64,000 bases of DNA from Rallus limicola (GCA_022605955.1 JAKCOZ010000007.1:37798991-37862990), one strand, 5' to 3'. Numbered from the stretch's first letter, positions 48,713 through 62,342 are shown. Translations and numbers: made by a program. Notes: generated by a model from the letters alone, not told the origin.

Positions 48713-49279
48713 GTCTGGTTATTACCATTTTTCCCAATCATGGCACAAATGATTTCTTGCATGATTATCTCTGCTATGTTTCAGCTACTCAGAATGCTAA
48801 ATTTATCAATTTAACAATTTTCTTTCTTCTTAAAGTTCTTGGCTTTTTACCACATTATTCTCACTCTACTTTGGCTTTTGGGAATAGCATTTCATATATC
48901 ACCTATGCTAATTTCACTTCATTGTGGTATTTTTACATTAGTAGTTGAAATTATTGTTTTACAGGACCATTCTTTCCCACTCTTTAAACGTACTACTATT
49001 TGAGGGTGTGAACAGCCAACACAGAGATACTGTGAAATCTTCATCTTTGGTCTTTTCCTTAGGAACTGAGGAAAGGAAATGCCTGTCAAAATTGTAGAAA
49101 TACTTGTGAATTAATAAACTGAATGGAAACAGATAATTGCTTAATGTTGCCTCCAGCTCTACATGCCCTGATGCATGAATTTGGGTTAGTAAAACAACTG
49201 CTAAGAAGCACCCAAATCATACTTGTTTAACCATATCCATAGTGACATTACAGGGAAAAGGACAGGATTTCTAAAGACA

Positions 49280-49316
<37 letters not shown>

Positions 49317-49539
49317 GGAAAAGCAGAAAGAGAACACAATGAATTTAGGTCTAAGTCAAAGGGGAAGAGCTGACACGTAAGCAGTGCTCTGATGGATTCT
49401 TCACTGGTTCCAGCCTCCTGTGGATGCAGTCTAGTTCTTATCTACAAATGGAAGTGTTTATGCCAACAAGTGATTGTAGGGTCATCTTTTGGCCAGTGGG
49501 GAGATAACTAAGATATTTAATAGAGATTAGAACACAATT
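48713..49539. other. AT-rich DNA with a long T tract
   Basis: About 0.8 kb, with a run of 30 T at 49283-49312 and nothing else recognised. Confidence 0.55.
49283..49312. repeat. T homopolymer, 30 bases
   Basis: Thirty T in a row. Read on minus it would be an A tail, but no AATAAA or recognisable mRNA sequence lies just before it, so I call it only a homopolymer. Confidence 0.9.
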
Positions 49540-49706
49540 CATTTCATCCTGTTGTTACGTTCATCTTCCTTTGCTGTCCCAGTAAACTGCCCTTATACCA
49601 ACCCATGAGTTTTACCTTTTTCTTGTCAGTGTCCTTCCCATCCCACTGGTGGAAAGGAGTGAGCATGGTGCTCAGTTGCCAGTCAGCTGAGGCTAAACCA
49701 CAACAG
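49540..49706 (+). mobile_element. LTR-B 3' end fragment
   Basis: 'gtaaactgcccttataccaa', 'cccatgagttttaccttttt', 'ccttcccatcccactggtgg' and the terminal 'gtcagctgaggctaaaccac' then 'aaca' match the R-U5 end of LTR-B-type elements; compare 'tctcactttt...tctctctcccatcctgcc' at 26284-26322. It is missing all of its 5' part. Confidence 0.8.
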
Positions 49707-52700
49707 CAGCCTGAAAGTACATCACAGATTCTGTTAAGGTCCATGACCCAGGACTCTAGAGTTCTTTTACACTCGATGCAGTCCTAATTTTCATGTATAC
49801 AGGCAGAGGGTACAACTCATGAAAAAAAACTCATGAGGTACAACTCGTGAAAAAGCCTACCTCCTGATTGATAGTACTAGCACTTGGTGAGTAGAAATGC
49901 AAGAAATATTTTGATGCTAGTTAATTATCCTTATTATCTATATAAAGTTACCTACTATAAAGAGAAGACAATGTAACAATTCAGTGCAAAATTTGTCCTT
50001 TTCCTATTATATTGAAAATAATGGAATTTGTCTAAAACTAAACCTGCACAGCTCTGCAAAATGATCTACTCTGGCATGAGAAAAAAAAGTACAAGCAAAT
50101 CCATCTATAAGGCCAAACAGCATAAAATCCTGGCAATGCTATTTTGTTATCCCTACACCCTTTTTTGATGCCCAGTAGGTGTCTGAGGGTAGACTGAATA
50201 GGGTATATAGATTAACATGAAACCTTACATGTTATCTTGAACTGTGAAATGGTGATGAGGGATCTTGTAGACATTATTGAAAGAAGGTGGCCCCAGCTTT
50301 GTCATATGCAATGGGTTGTCTTCACACTACAAATTTTTCTTTCATTGACTTAGTCTGGTTCTCACTCTGTCATACACATGTTATTCTTCTCTCCTTTCTA
50401 TCTTCTTCATCTCATCCATGGTTATGATATAGCAGCAAATCAGCTCTGACACTGTTCAAGCTCTCACTGCAAGGTTCAGACATTTGCCTCAAGATCTTAC
50501 AGCTGTGATTGATGTCCTAAGTCTGGTAAAACCAATAGAAGACTTTATTTTGCTGAAGAGAAGAAAGAAAATCTTGTTCTACAGAACAGGAAGTATGGCC
50601 CCTTTTATCTCTTATACCTTTAATGTAAATTTTTTGATCAAAAGAAACTGCCTCTGAAGTTACTGTCAACTATAATTTCATATTACTTTTTATAAAGATA
50701 TTTAGTGGATGGACTTCAGCCTAAGTGGACCTGTCAGGAGTGTTGAAGGGCAGAGAGTTGATTTCTTGGTTATATTTCAGATAGTGTCCTGAAATCAATT
50801 ACAGCAGCCAGAAGACTCAATCTGAGCCACTGGGTCCACAGTGTAAACACTAAGATGAAACAGGACAGCTACTCCCATATGCAACATGGGATGACTGCTG
50901 GGCAGATACAGGTCAGGTTTCAACACGACAAGGTGACTTGCTCATGGAATCCTGGGAAGTTTAGGTTTTAATTTGGCCTTATGCTGGCTGGAGCAGATTT
51001 TCCTTGAAACTGCATATCATTCAGGCTTCATAGTTTAAAAAAAAAGAAAAGAAAAGAAAAATCACGCTGTGCATTGCTGAATTTCTTTCTACTGGAAGTT
51101 CAGCATTTCTGAAAATGCTGTCTGACATAATTACAGAAGGCAGAGCCTATGGGGGCTGGACTTAGCTGACATTACTGGATCCACTACCGAAGCTAAACAT
51201 AAAATACTGTGGAACATGAAATGCTTTTGTTAACAATAATAGGGAACTATATATCCACATTTTGCAATGGAAAAGCAAACACCCCAGCATACTACCAGCA
51301 AAAGCCTAAGAAATCAAAATGGCTGCATTATATCTATAAAGTTTAGTATCTTATTCCTGATAGCAGTCAACAATGGGTATGATCTCACATTCTTTCAGGC
51401 TTCAGGTGACCCTCTTAACCATAGCATTGTTACTGAAGAGTATGACAACAAATGTATTTATGGCCAACAATTACAACAAAGCAAGAAATACTCATATTCC
51501 CCAATTTTATGATCACATAAACACCAACTTTAAATTGTGTCATAAAAGAGAAGAAGTTTTATAAAGTATTCACTATCAACATAATTTTGAGGTCCAAGTG
51601 ATAAATTCAGTTCAGTAAACTTTAAATTTTACACTGTATTACAATATGCCTGTCATCTATGGCCAAATTGTTGATTATTTGACCTCTGACTGGAGAAAAT
51701 GGTTAAATAGTATGTAAGCAAGTAAGGTAGGCCTGTAAATTGTCATAGTTGTATTTGAAGACTTTGAAAATACAAGAGTTTATAATCACACTCATTTAGA
51801 CATTGAAACTAAGCTACTCATGTAGACTTCACACAGAGGATCAAAAGACACAGATTGGTATGTCCAGAGACAAACATCTTAAAGTGGGATGAATGACCTT
51901 CTGGAAGTGCTCATTTATCTCTCCATTGATAGTAGTATGATCCTAAATGATAGTCCAGACAGCTAACTTTTAGACAGTTAAGGTTAGGTAAGATTAATCT
52001 TTCACCTAGTTCCTAAGGAAAATAATTTTATACACTCTAAATTTTAATTCTGGTCTCATCAAATCTAATTTAATGTTATCTAATCTTTTTGCATCCACAT
52101 TGTTTCACATCTAGCTACCAGCTTAACAGCTAAATTCTTATTTATTTAGAAAGATAATTCTGTCAAACACATGCACACAAACGTATTCACAAAAACTAAT
52201 CGTATTTTTATTTACATGCAAAGTGCCAAGAGCTTTATTTATGAATAGAAAGAAAATATGTATGTAAGTATACTAACACTATAATATACATAATCCTCAT
52301 TAAGCAAAGTGGTTTTAAAGCTCCTGGCTCTTCTGTAGAAATTCTCCATGTTTCCAGTTCCTTCTTATTTTCCAGTGCCTGAAGGTAGAAAAATTAGTTT
52401 TGTCATAAGAATATAAAATAAAATATAAAATGCTCTTTGCTACTAATCAGAATTTCTTGTAGTATTAGATCTAGCCTTTCGACCTGGCTGAGTAGAAACT
52501 CACCCAAGAATAAGCTCATCTATAGACAGTTTATTCATTCTAACCACCTGAGCACTGCCACAAAACTTTCTAGATTTAGGTGCATAAAGATTGATATTGT
52601 TATCATCTGGACATTTGCTTATTAATAATAAGCAAATTAATAATAACCAAGAGGACAAACAGGGATCTATTCTGACCTAGAAGTATTTATTCATTAAACC

Positions 52701-53226
52701 AATCTTAGTTAATACATGTATAGTGAAATTAATGAGGGTCTGATTTAGTGATCAGTAGTATCAGAGGGGTTAAGCTGAACCTTCTAGACCTCATGCAAGA
52801 ACTGCTCTCTGTTACCTTGCTCTACTGAAGATCCTCTAAGAAAAATATTTATTTTTTTAATGGAAATAAGACATTTTTTTAATTTAACAATCAGCTTGGC
52901 TTTCTGCATTCTATTTGTTTATATGCAAATGAAGAACAAATTCTTATTATCTTATCTAAATTGGCAACATGTCTTGGGAGAATCAGTTCTAGTGTAACAC
53001 AAGTAATTATCTCTCTGACTTTGCCTGTGAGTTTTTCACCCCCACAGGAGCAATAGGATAAGATTTGTTTTGATGGTATTTCCCTTTCTTCTGCAATCTG
53101 CATTTCTACTCTAGAATCATTGACTTATGTCATTAGCAGGAATGCAGTAGAACACCCATTCTGTGTTACAGAAATAAACATGTACCTGATAGGATAACCT
53201 GCAGTATACTTCAGTTCCTGACCAGT
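49707..53226. other. AT-rich DNA without recognised features
   Basis: About 3.5 kb, with an AAAAG-type tract at 51037-51061. Frames are all at or below 81 codons. No repeats recognised. Confidence 0.6.
51037..51061. repeat. A-rich AAAAG microsatellite
   Basis: A run of A followed by three AAAAG-like units. Confidence 0.8.
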
Positions 53227-54211
53227 TGTGGTGGGTTGACCCTGTTTGGATGCTAGGTGCCCACTAAAGCCCTCTATCACTCCCCCTCCTCAGCTCAATA
53301 TGGGAGAGAAGATACAACAAAAGGTTCATGGGTTAAGATAAGGACAAGGAGAGATCATTCACCAATTACTGTCATGGGCAAAACTAACACAACAGCAACA
53401 AATAAAAAAAGTCTAATTTATTATCCAGTCAAAAGAGAGTTGGATAATGAGAAATAAAACCAAATCTTAAAACACCTCCCCCCACCCTCCCTTCTTCAAT
53501 TTTTTTCCCAAATTCCCTACCTCCTGCCCCTGGAGCACCACAGGGAGATGGGGAAAGGGAGTTGTGGTCAGTTCATCACATACTCTCTGCCACTCCTTCC
53601 TCCTCAGGGGTTGACTCCTCACACTCTTCCCCTGGTCTAGCATGAGTCCTTCTCATGGGAGGCAGTCCTCCATAAACTTTTTCAGTAGAAGTCCCTTCCA
53701 TTGGCTGCAGTTCTTCATGACTCATTCATTGTCTCATTCATTCTGCATAAGTCTCTTCTATGGAGTACAGACATTAAGGAGGAGACTGCTCCAATGTGGG
53801 TTTCCCACAAAGTCATAAATCCTGCCAGCAAACCTGCTCCAGCAAGGTCTTCTTTCTCTGCAGGCTGCAGGTCCTGGTGGAAGCTTGCTCCAGTGTGAGT
53901 GTCATGGGTTTCCAGCTGGCTCACAGCTTCTTTTGGATGTTTCCACCTGCTCTAGTGTGGAGTTCTCCACAGGCTGCAGGCAGAATCTCTATTCCCCATC
54001 ATCCTTTGAGGGCTGCAGGGGGACAGTCTGCTTCCCCATGGTCTTCACCACAGGATGCAAGGAAATCTTCTCTCTGGCACTGGGACGACTTCCTTCCCCT
54101 CCTTTTGCACTGATCTTGGTGTTGGCAAAGTTTCTCATGTTTTCTCACTCTTCTCTCTGGTGGCAAAAAGCCATCCCCACTACCAAAACGTTGCCAAGCA
54201 AACCCAAACCA
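53227..54211 (-). mobile_element. LTR-A copy 3, minus strand
   Basis: The same LTR family as 12114-13233 and 23957-24970 but reversed. Plus-strand text begins 'tgtggtgggttgaccctgtt' (the reverse of the 3' end) and ends near 'gcaaacccaaacca' (the reverse of the 5' end). The polyadenylation signal is at 53417-53422 on minus. It carries the 'cactccttcctcctcagggg' and 'ctgcagg' quasi-repeat blocks of the family. Flanking 5-mers are ccagt (left) and cctat (right), matching at three of five positions, so a target duplication is uncertain. No internal retroviral genes, so probably another solo LTR. Confidence 0.85.
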
Positions 54212-54476
54212 CCTATGTTCAGAACACATAATGACTTCTGACTAAGTCATGTGCATCTGTTGTTTTTTGCTGCAAATCCTGTAAGTCTGGTAAGGCTGGT
54301 ACTTGCCTTCAGCAGGCAAGACTAAAGTCAGAGCATGGACACGTCACCTTGTGTGGCCTCCCGGTGTTACAAGTCTCCATCAGGGGACTGAAGCCTACTT
54401 CAACCTGCCTGAGTTGAGAGCAATTATTGAAGAAGTTCAGTTGGTTTACAAACAGTTCATATGGGGAAAGTAACGT
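54212..54476. other. Short gap between two retroviral pieces
   Basis: About 265 bases between LTR-A copy 3 and an LTR-like end at 54477; nothing recognised. Confidence 0.4.
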
Positions 54477-54680
54477 TGTGGTTTTGCCCCAGCTGAGAGC
54501 CAGGCAAAACACAGCCACCCGCTTTTTAAGAGGGATTGGGAGAAGAGGGGGGAGGGGGGGAATTGTAGGAGGAGGAAAGGGAGGGAAAAGAAAACCAGAA
54601 AACCCAAAACCTCATGGTCCAGAAACTGGACCATCACCAAAACCCATGTGTCCTGGAGCTGAGTAATCCTCCCTCCATCA
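54477..54680 (-). mobile_element. LTR-like 3' end, minus strand
   Basis: Plus text 'tgtggttttgccccagctga' followed by 'gagccaggcaaaacacagcc' resembles the reversed terminal part of LTR-B-type elements (compare 'gctgaggctaaaccacaaca' at 49688-49707). It continues with a GA-rich stretch (54533-54597) and 'aacccaaaacctcatgg'. On minus, its upstream edge is 'gtagggggac' then TG, which could be a polypurine tract and LTR start at about 54680. If so, the LTR would be ~200 bases. The family assignment is tentative. Confidence 0.5.
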
Positions 54681-54686
54681 GTCCCC

Positions 54687-54918
54687 CTACACAGAGGTGC
54701 ACTGAACATTAAGACTTTCTTCTACTTCAAACGTGGAATAAAGATCTGGGGAAATTCTCCTGTTGCACAAATGGGAATGAATACACTCCTCACTTTTCTT
54801 TGGCGCCACTAAGTTACATACACAACCAGGACAAAAGCTTGTTAAAACATACCAATAACAGTAAAAAACAACTAAAATCATTACAATAAGATCCACATTA
54901 AAATCTATGCAAGATCAT
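54687..54918 (-). pseudogene. Possible retroviral envelope C-terminal tail
   Basis: A minus-strand frame, open from just after a TGA near 54919 to a TAG at 54687. It encodes a hydrophobic stretch (VDLIVMILVVFYCYWYVLT), a Cys cluster (SFCPGCVCN) and a polar tail (PKKSEECIHSHLCNRR and beyond). A membrane anchor followed by cysteines and a short cytoplasmic tail is how many retroviral envelope genes end. The frame stops immediately before a G-rich stretch and an LTR-like end, the expected order env, polypurine tract, LTR. I see no other env sequence above it, and I recognise no specific family, so it could also be chance. Confidence 0.3.
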
Positions 54919-57900
54919 AGCATTCAAGATTTTTTTTCCATGATGGAATATCATTCTTCATACTTCTCTCTACTGAGATATCTGTATTGGAAGTGAGGTG
55001 AATTGTCTAATGGAAGATCATGACATATACCTAGGAAGTGCAGGGCTGGCAGTGTGTACAGCAGCACGTAACCAAGAAGTTGCTCATTTGTTCAAGTGTA
55101 CTAGACTATACATTAGGAGTCTTGGAGTTGTGCCAAACTACCTAGCAATAATTGTAGCAGTCATCTGTGAATAGCGATATCTGGCAGCATATTAGTAGTT
55201 CATTTATTTTATTGTCTTTCTACCTTATTAGCAGTACATCAAAGGCTGGAAAACTTTCTAAACTCATGTTTCAAAAGCAGAGCCTTTCAAGCTGCACCTT
55301 AAAACTAGAAATTTGGCTTACGTAATTTTCTCCAGTCATGTCAATATAGACTCCAGACATTATTGTATTGCAGAGCTCTCATTCACACAATGACAGCTCA
55401 GGCTCCTCAGTGGCTAAGCTGGCTGTTAAAGTGATTCACTGCTTTCAGCCTCAAAGGTTTCCAAGACAGACCTCAAGGTAACTTAGAAAGTTATAGTAAA
55501 GTTTGACAAGCTGCTTTATTTTGTTTTGTTTGGAAATGATGCTCAGAAACCACAGTGAGCAGTGATGGGCAGGAAGGAACTTCAACATTTGTTTCAAACA
55601 TGTTGCTTTGCTTGTGTACACAGCCACAAAGCAAAAAATACCTGGGACATCAAGGCACAAAAGCTCATATGGGCTCATACACACGGCAGGAATGATAAAA
55701 TTTGCTCTATGCAATAGCACATACAGTACTCTTTCCATTACTCTTCAAGTATTTGAAGTGTTAAAACCAGAGATTGTGTCTGGTTTTAATAGTGTCCTCA
55801 GCCCTATTCTTTGACTGTTCTTTCTGTAACTCATGTATTTACGTATGTATTTCTGACAAGGTAAAGCTAAGATTCCTGTAGTCCTGAGAGGTTTTCTTCC
55901 TAAGCACTGTGTTAAAAGATTTAGCTCAATCACAAATAGATTCATCTTGCGAATTGCATTATAAATATTGAGTCAGCCCATTGATTATCTTTTATATGTA
56001 GTATGGCTCACTGCCAAGATAAAAGTTGGAGGTACTTCAGGGAAGAGCACACATTGTTCTTTACTAGGCATAAATATCACCAGCTGCTGTTCTTTAAATG
56101 ATAAAGTCTCCTATTCTGAGTTCAAACTGCAAGCATTTCACTACATCTTGCAAAACAGTTAATAAAGAGAATAACTTATGTTCTTTCATATTGACTTCTT
56201 ATAAAAACAGTAGATCCACTGTGCCAATGTTTTCAAAGCAACAGGTCACATTATTTTCAACCAGAGACATGGGAGAAATAGATTCTTTTTAATATATCAT
56301 ATTTCTTAAATGAGAAAAGATTTTTCTTTTCTCAAATAGAAGTCTTTTCAGGATGTTTTATTGACTGTGATGTTTATTGGTCTAACCCTTCAATGATACA
56401 GATAGATAAGCACTAAACCTGGCCACATACCTTTCACAGTGAGTAAGAATTCAATGCTTAGCTAGGGTGTGCTGCAAAATTTATTTAGAGGCTTGTTTTT
56501 TTCATGATCTGAAAGTAGAGTTTAACTGTAACTGTGGGGGTTTTTTTTGCCTTCAAAAGTTTTCATAAATTCATGTTGAAATTCCCAGTCTTAGATGCAT
56601 ATAAACCTACTTCTTGAAAGATCAGTGAGATGAATAAAGGAAGTAGAATATAGGAAGTCAGAGGGCTGTCCATGATCCTGTGAAATTCTCCTGACAAAAC
56701 CACCCAAAACTCCTACCAAATCCAACCAACCAAAGCCAGCAAAATACCCCATTACATGTCAAATATGATGAGGTAGCCACAATAGTCAACATCTTCGAGC
56801 CTTATGATGAATGTAAAATTGTTTAACTGAGTTCTCTAAGTTACCTGCCAGAGTTAAAACTGAACTAACAGGCAGATCCCAAAAGATATAAATTCAGTGG
56901 CTGGTCTTTGGAATACAGCAAATAATTGTTCATGACATAAATGCAAAGACTGAATGATGATTTTTCCTTTGTAAGACTGAATTCAAAGTTTTTTCTGAAC
57001 AAGTCTAAGACATTTGTTAATGTCTTCAGAACTCACAGTCTCATTAAGTTTGAGGTAAGAACTATAGAATTCAGGCTATAAAATTGAAATAAGGATTGTT
57101 TTATAATAACTTTCTATTGTAACTGTGATATGGCTGTGAATCCAGGCCATGTCTGTGTAAATATAAGACCCCATAAGACTGATCCAGAAACTCCCCATCT
57201 AGTCAACTTCACAGATGATACAACAGACACTCCTGAAACAAGGTAATGGACTGAAATTTAGATGGTTTCTCAGCAGCTCTTTTGTCTCATTTCTACAGGA
57301 GGTCTCCTGTTTGGGAATTTTGGGCTGACTTCCCTCAACCAGCTACTTGTTTGCTTCAGTGTGCTGATTAAACTCAGTGAGTAATCTGTATGTCTCGCAA
57401 TCTGCTGGAAGGTTCCTGTTGCAGGATCTACTAAACTGAACACAGATAAGATGCATATGAATGCTCAATAGGGCCATTCCTGAAGAGGCAGAGACAGTCA
57501 AACAGGGCAGGTTTTTTTGTAAATAGTTCAAGTGGTTAACCTATATTTTGAACAAAGTTTAAGATATTCAATAGTGGTGGATCATATGTGTACTGGATTA
57601 GTCATACCAGATCACAGGTCAGCTGGATAGAGAAATCCAGCAGAAATGTAGCTTCAGCACATCACACAACACCTTATTCACCCACCTCTGATCATTTTCA
57701 GACACCTGTCTTCCCTCTTACTCCCCATTATGATTTGAGGGAGAATGTTTGAAGAATGTATGTTTTCCATATGCAAAACCTTTGGTGGTGCAGACAAACA
57801 TAGGGTTGGCAAAGGATAAGTTTCTGACTGACAGACAGTGAAACTTTCCTTCAAATCAGTTAAATGAAACCATCTGAGATGCCATTCACATGTTCTGTCA

Positions 57901-60522
57901 AAAAGCGTTCTTTCATGTTTAAGATGCAGGGAATATACATCCAAGCACTTAGCCAATTTGTGCAGTGGTATGTATCTTTCCCTGTCAACATTTCACTGCA
58001 ACACAGACAATCATGGACATGAATGACACACAGATGGGCCAAGGTCTGTAATGGCTATTTTGTCTGAATATGCTCACAGTGAACCAATTTGTTCTTTGAG
58101 GGGCAGACACTTTTGTAAAATAGCTGTTATGCTTTCTTTCCCTATAGAGATTCCTCTGCAGCTTTCTCAGCAGTTAAACAAGGGAAAAAATTAAGAAAGC
58201 ATGCTGTAAAATGTTCACACAAAGTAAAGCAACACTTACCCAGTGCTAATGATTACTATGAATATCCAAACCATAAACGTGTCTCATGAGCAAGAGAACA
58301 GATAAATTGTCTGCATGCTACTAATCATATCGAGCATAAGCCTTCTAGTCTTCATCTAGTCTCATCTAATTAAAAGATGTCTCCCTCTCATGTGGATTTA
58401 TTTATATGTTGCTAGCTCCCTTTGCTAATCCAGGAAAGAATGAAAAGATACAGCTGCTATTAGTAATTATGTTCAGAAGGAAAATTGCTCTTCAAGAAAT
58501 AAAGAAAGATGCTTTTGCAGGCAAGCATCTCCTGCTTGCATCTGAAGTTCAGATCAGTTCTTGATCCAATAAAATAAATTAAGAATAGGCTTCATTTCTG
58601 GCCCTAAGGTCAAGTGATACAACACAACTGGCAACCATAAGGGTCAACTCTGTTTCTCCCAAACAGGGCAACTGTGCCCATACCATGAGGGTTCATGCTC
58701 TCCTATAAACTCTGCCCAGTATTGTCTTGGCACAGGTCATAACCATGCCAGAGAACATGCCACCTAATATTATGATTATCAAAAATATTCAAGGCCATTC
58801 TGTAGTACTACTAGCTCAGAAATATAGATGCAAACTCCATGTGATCCACAGAACATAATTTAACCTATCACTCACATAATTCAACATAATTGATATTTAA
58901 TTTTTCCCAGCCCTTTCCTGTCTTTTCCTGTGACAATAACCAACTCCTATTTCAAGAGATTAATGAAGCTTTTCTTCAGCTAGAGCTCATAGGTGTTAGG
59001 AATAACAAAACAATAACACATCTCTCTCGAGACCATTACTTGGGAAAAATATCATCACATACCATGAGGTTTCCTATGGAAAGTTCAACACTGTCTTAAT
59101 GCTTAAGATTAATATTGTCACATGTCTTATCTGTTTGTACACATTTTCAGTTCCTGAAACTTGTTAAGAGTGGAAGAACTGAATGAGTTGACAGTTAGAT
59201 AAAGTACATAGTATATTTAATTTTACATACACAGATCATTTCTCAAAGAGAATTAAAATAGGCATCTTCCTTCTGACAAGAATGTTATGTGCCCTTTATG
59301 TTGTTTATTTTTGTGCATTTGTTGTTTTTTTTTAAAAGATTACCATAATGACAACAAATCAACAATGAGAAAGACCACCTGTATTCTCTTATTTCCCAGT
59401 GGAATCTCTGCATGGCAAATACAAAACAAACAAAACTCTTGACAGAGAAACAATGTGATGCTTGTGAGCTAATGAGCAGCACAGAGATGGGCCAGGCATG
59501 CAGACATGTGCTGCAGACTGAAAACAGGTACAGAAAATTTTGAGTGTAAGACAGGGAGGAAGCTGCCCTCTGTTATATCATGCTACTGTGCCACAGAGCC
59601 ACTTTCAAAAACATATGCTATAACCTTCCAGGAGCATGTACTTGTGCTTAAGGGAGAGCTGTAAGGCAGTGGGAGTCCTGGATTCCTGTTCACACCTTTT
59701 CACACTTTTTTGTTTTTGCCAAAGCCTGTCACAGCCTGAGGTCTGCCCTACAGGTAGACCTAGTTTATGTTCAGCTGCATTTTGAATGGTCATGCAGTCA
59801 CCTTGGCATGCAAATATCTGATATCCCTCACTGTCAATCAAGGAATAGTTTTACTTCCAAAAGCATCTTTATATTGACTTCTGTTGGCACAGTTTCAGAA
59901 GTAAGAGTGGCAATAGGGCTGACACCTGACTGGCAAATGTGAGCTGGCAGAGGTCCCTTAGGTAAAGATAGGCCAAATCCTTCTGTGACTGGCACAGGTT
60001 TCTCTAGTCAGTGCTGTTTTCCTGATATGCATCCATATCAGGAATACTTTGCCAGTGCAATGAGTGAATGTTCTGGTCTCAGGAAAGCAATAATACAGAC
60101 AAACCCTACAACTACACAAGGGAGATTATTTATGTTTGAGTTAAGAAAGTGCCATTTTCTAGTACAAGGAGGGAAGGAAAGAAGTCATGCTTGGCACTGC
60201 TCTATATAACACTGGTGGAAGTGAAGACTTTATATAAAAAACTATTTCTCCTCTGAGCAAAGAAAATAGAACTGAAAAGACTGGAGAAGGAAATTACTCT
60301 CCTAGTATGAGTCTGAGTAGCTGCCAAACCTTTTTATACTTATGGGCATGCAGTGGAGTAGCTGGGCTTTGAGCCTATAGCCCATAACAGCACAGGGATT
60401 CAACCCTCAGAGAGTGTAAATTCAATGGGCCAATTAACACCCATGCAAACTCTGCTTCAAAGAACAATTATCTACATTTTACAGCATGTGGTTTAAGTTT
60501 GCAATGAATCTGATGCTTTGTG

Positions 60523-60629
60523 GAGTTTTTTTAATGTGGGGTTTTGGGTTTGTGTTGTTTTGTTTGGGATTTTTTTGGTTTTATTTTTGCTTGGTTGGTA
60601 TTATTTTGGTTTTGTTTTAATTTAGTTTC
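60523..60629. repeat. T/G-rich asymmetric simple sequence
   Basis: About 107 bases almost wholly T and G on the plus strand (TTTTGGTTTTG-like words), with few A and very few C. Confidence 0.8.
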
Positions 60630-62320
60630 TACTCTTTATAGAGAAAAGGTAAGATGGATACCTACTTAACCACCTCTACAAAGCTTGGACACCACAGTAA
60701 ATGTGGCCATCCCCCATTTCTGCAGGAAATCCACACATTCATGATTGGCCTATTTAAATTGTGCCATTTCTTTCTAAGAGTCTGCATGCCTTGCTGTCTC
60801 TGGCACATGGGAAACACGCAGAAGTCACTGGACATCACCAGGCAGTGCTCAGCTGCAGCTGGTAGGGGAAGCTCAGAAGGATAGGAGTGTCTGCAGCTGC
60901 CTGCAGACACCCACTCTCTGAAGGTTTCAGTGAGACAGACATGGAAGACAATTAAGAGGCAGAGAAGGTCAGTAAAGTACAATTTCTTCTTGACAAAGAC
61001 AAATACTGGGGGTCTGAGGAAGAAATATTGAAAACTGTCTCTTTAGTCTATATGCATTACAGAAAAACGAGGAGAAGAAAAACCTTTTTGTAGTTAATAG
61101 TGGAGTTACTGTCCAGTTACTTAACCCAGAATGCATATCAGTGGCAAAGAGCAAGACTCAGTATTCCTGGGAATTCAAGTCAGGAAGTCAGGGAGTTGGC
61201 TGGTGATCTTTACAGTATCATGCAGGTGAGAAAACAGAGGTAGGTGCTCTCTGTTTTCAGAGCAGAAGCACTTTGAACAGCAGGGTCTACCTCTGAGAAC
61301 CTACAGTTCTCAAGGAGGTAGATTTTGCAGGTAATAACAGATGATTGTAATAAACACTGGCAGTTTCTTTAATGCTGTATTTATATGCATCATTATGAAA
61401 GACTATAACTAACACATGGAGAAACATTTCTTCACAGTATTATTTCCTTATGGGAGAAACAACATCATAATCATAATGCCTTACTGATGTGGGGCTCTTG
61501 CTAACACAGAACAGCTCTTTTAGATGAAAGCTTAATGTGTGCCTGTGTGTGTGCATGCGTATGCACATGTTTATATTCATATGTAGGATACTACCAATAT
61601 TAGGTGCTGTCAGCAGCTAGGGACTTCTTCTTAGAAGGGACTGCATTTAGTGAAAGCATTTATTTGAAGGATGTACTTTGTACTGAAAGCCTGAATGCCT
61701 CAATTCTCAGGTAGAACACAGCAGCTGTTTCCAAACAAACCAAAAAAAGCCAAACAAAATTGCAAAATAAGCCAGGATAGGGATACAGGAAAATTTTGAA
61801 ACATGGAGAAAGAATGTGATTCTAGAAGTTATGATGGATTTCTAGAGAGTCAGATTTTTACTAATTAAAAGGGATGAAGCCAACCCTTCTTCCTTCCCTA
61901 GAATTTCAGCCTTAGGGTAACTTGGATCTGTGGGGAAAAGTCTGTGTTTAGGATCCCGGAAACTGCTCTTACACTTTGAAGATTTCAAGCTAGACTGGGT
62001 TATTTGACATCTGTAGATAACAACTGGATGAAAAAAGTCACATTTTTTTTCAAAGTTGTCTTCTCCAGCTGAGACACAGAGGCTATGTCTAAGACTAATA
62101 AATACCTTTGGGAACTTTCCCAGGCACTGAGAACAACTGGCATGGGAAAGCTCACATCTGTGCTGTTGGACTCTTTCAGCTTCCAAAACCAAGTCAATTC
62201 TCTTAAACTGTTTATTGGGAATGATTCCTGACCAAGTTAACATCAAAGCTGTGACCAGGACTTGCGTAGGTTGCTGCTTTTCCAAGCAAGAGAACATTCT
62301 AACTGTTTATTGGTACATTT

Positions 62321-62342
62321 AAAAAAAAAAAAAAAAAAAAAA
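62321..62342. repeat. A homopolymer, 22 bases
   Basis: Twenty-two A after 'tggtacattt', followed by TTAAAAAT. No AATAAA in the preceding 40 bases, so it is not clearly a retrocopy tail. Confidence 0.9.

Noticed and set aside
49283..49312. T30 tract as the tail of a minus-strand processed pseudogene
   Set aside because: No polyadenylation signal or recognisable exon sequence on its upstream (higher-coordinate) side and no flanking duplication.
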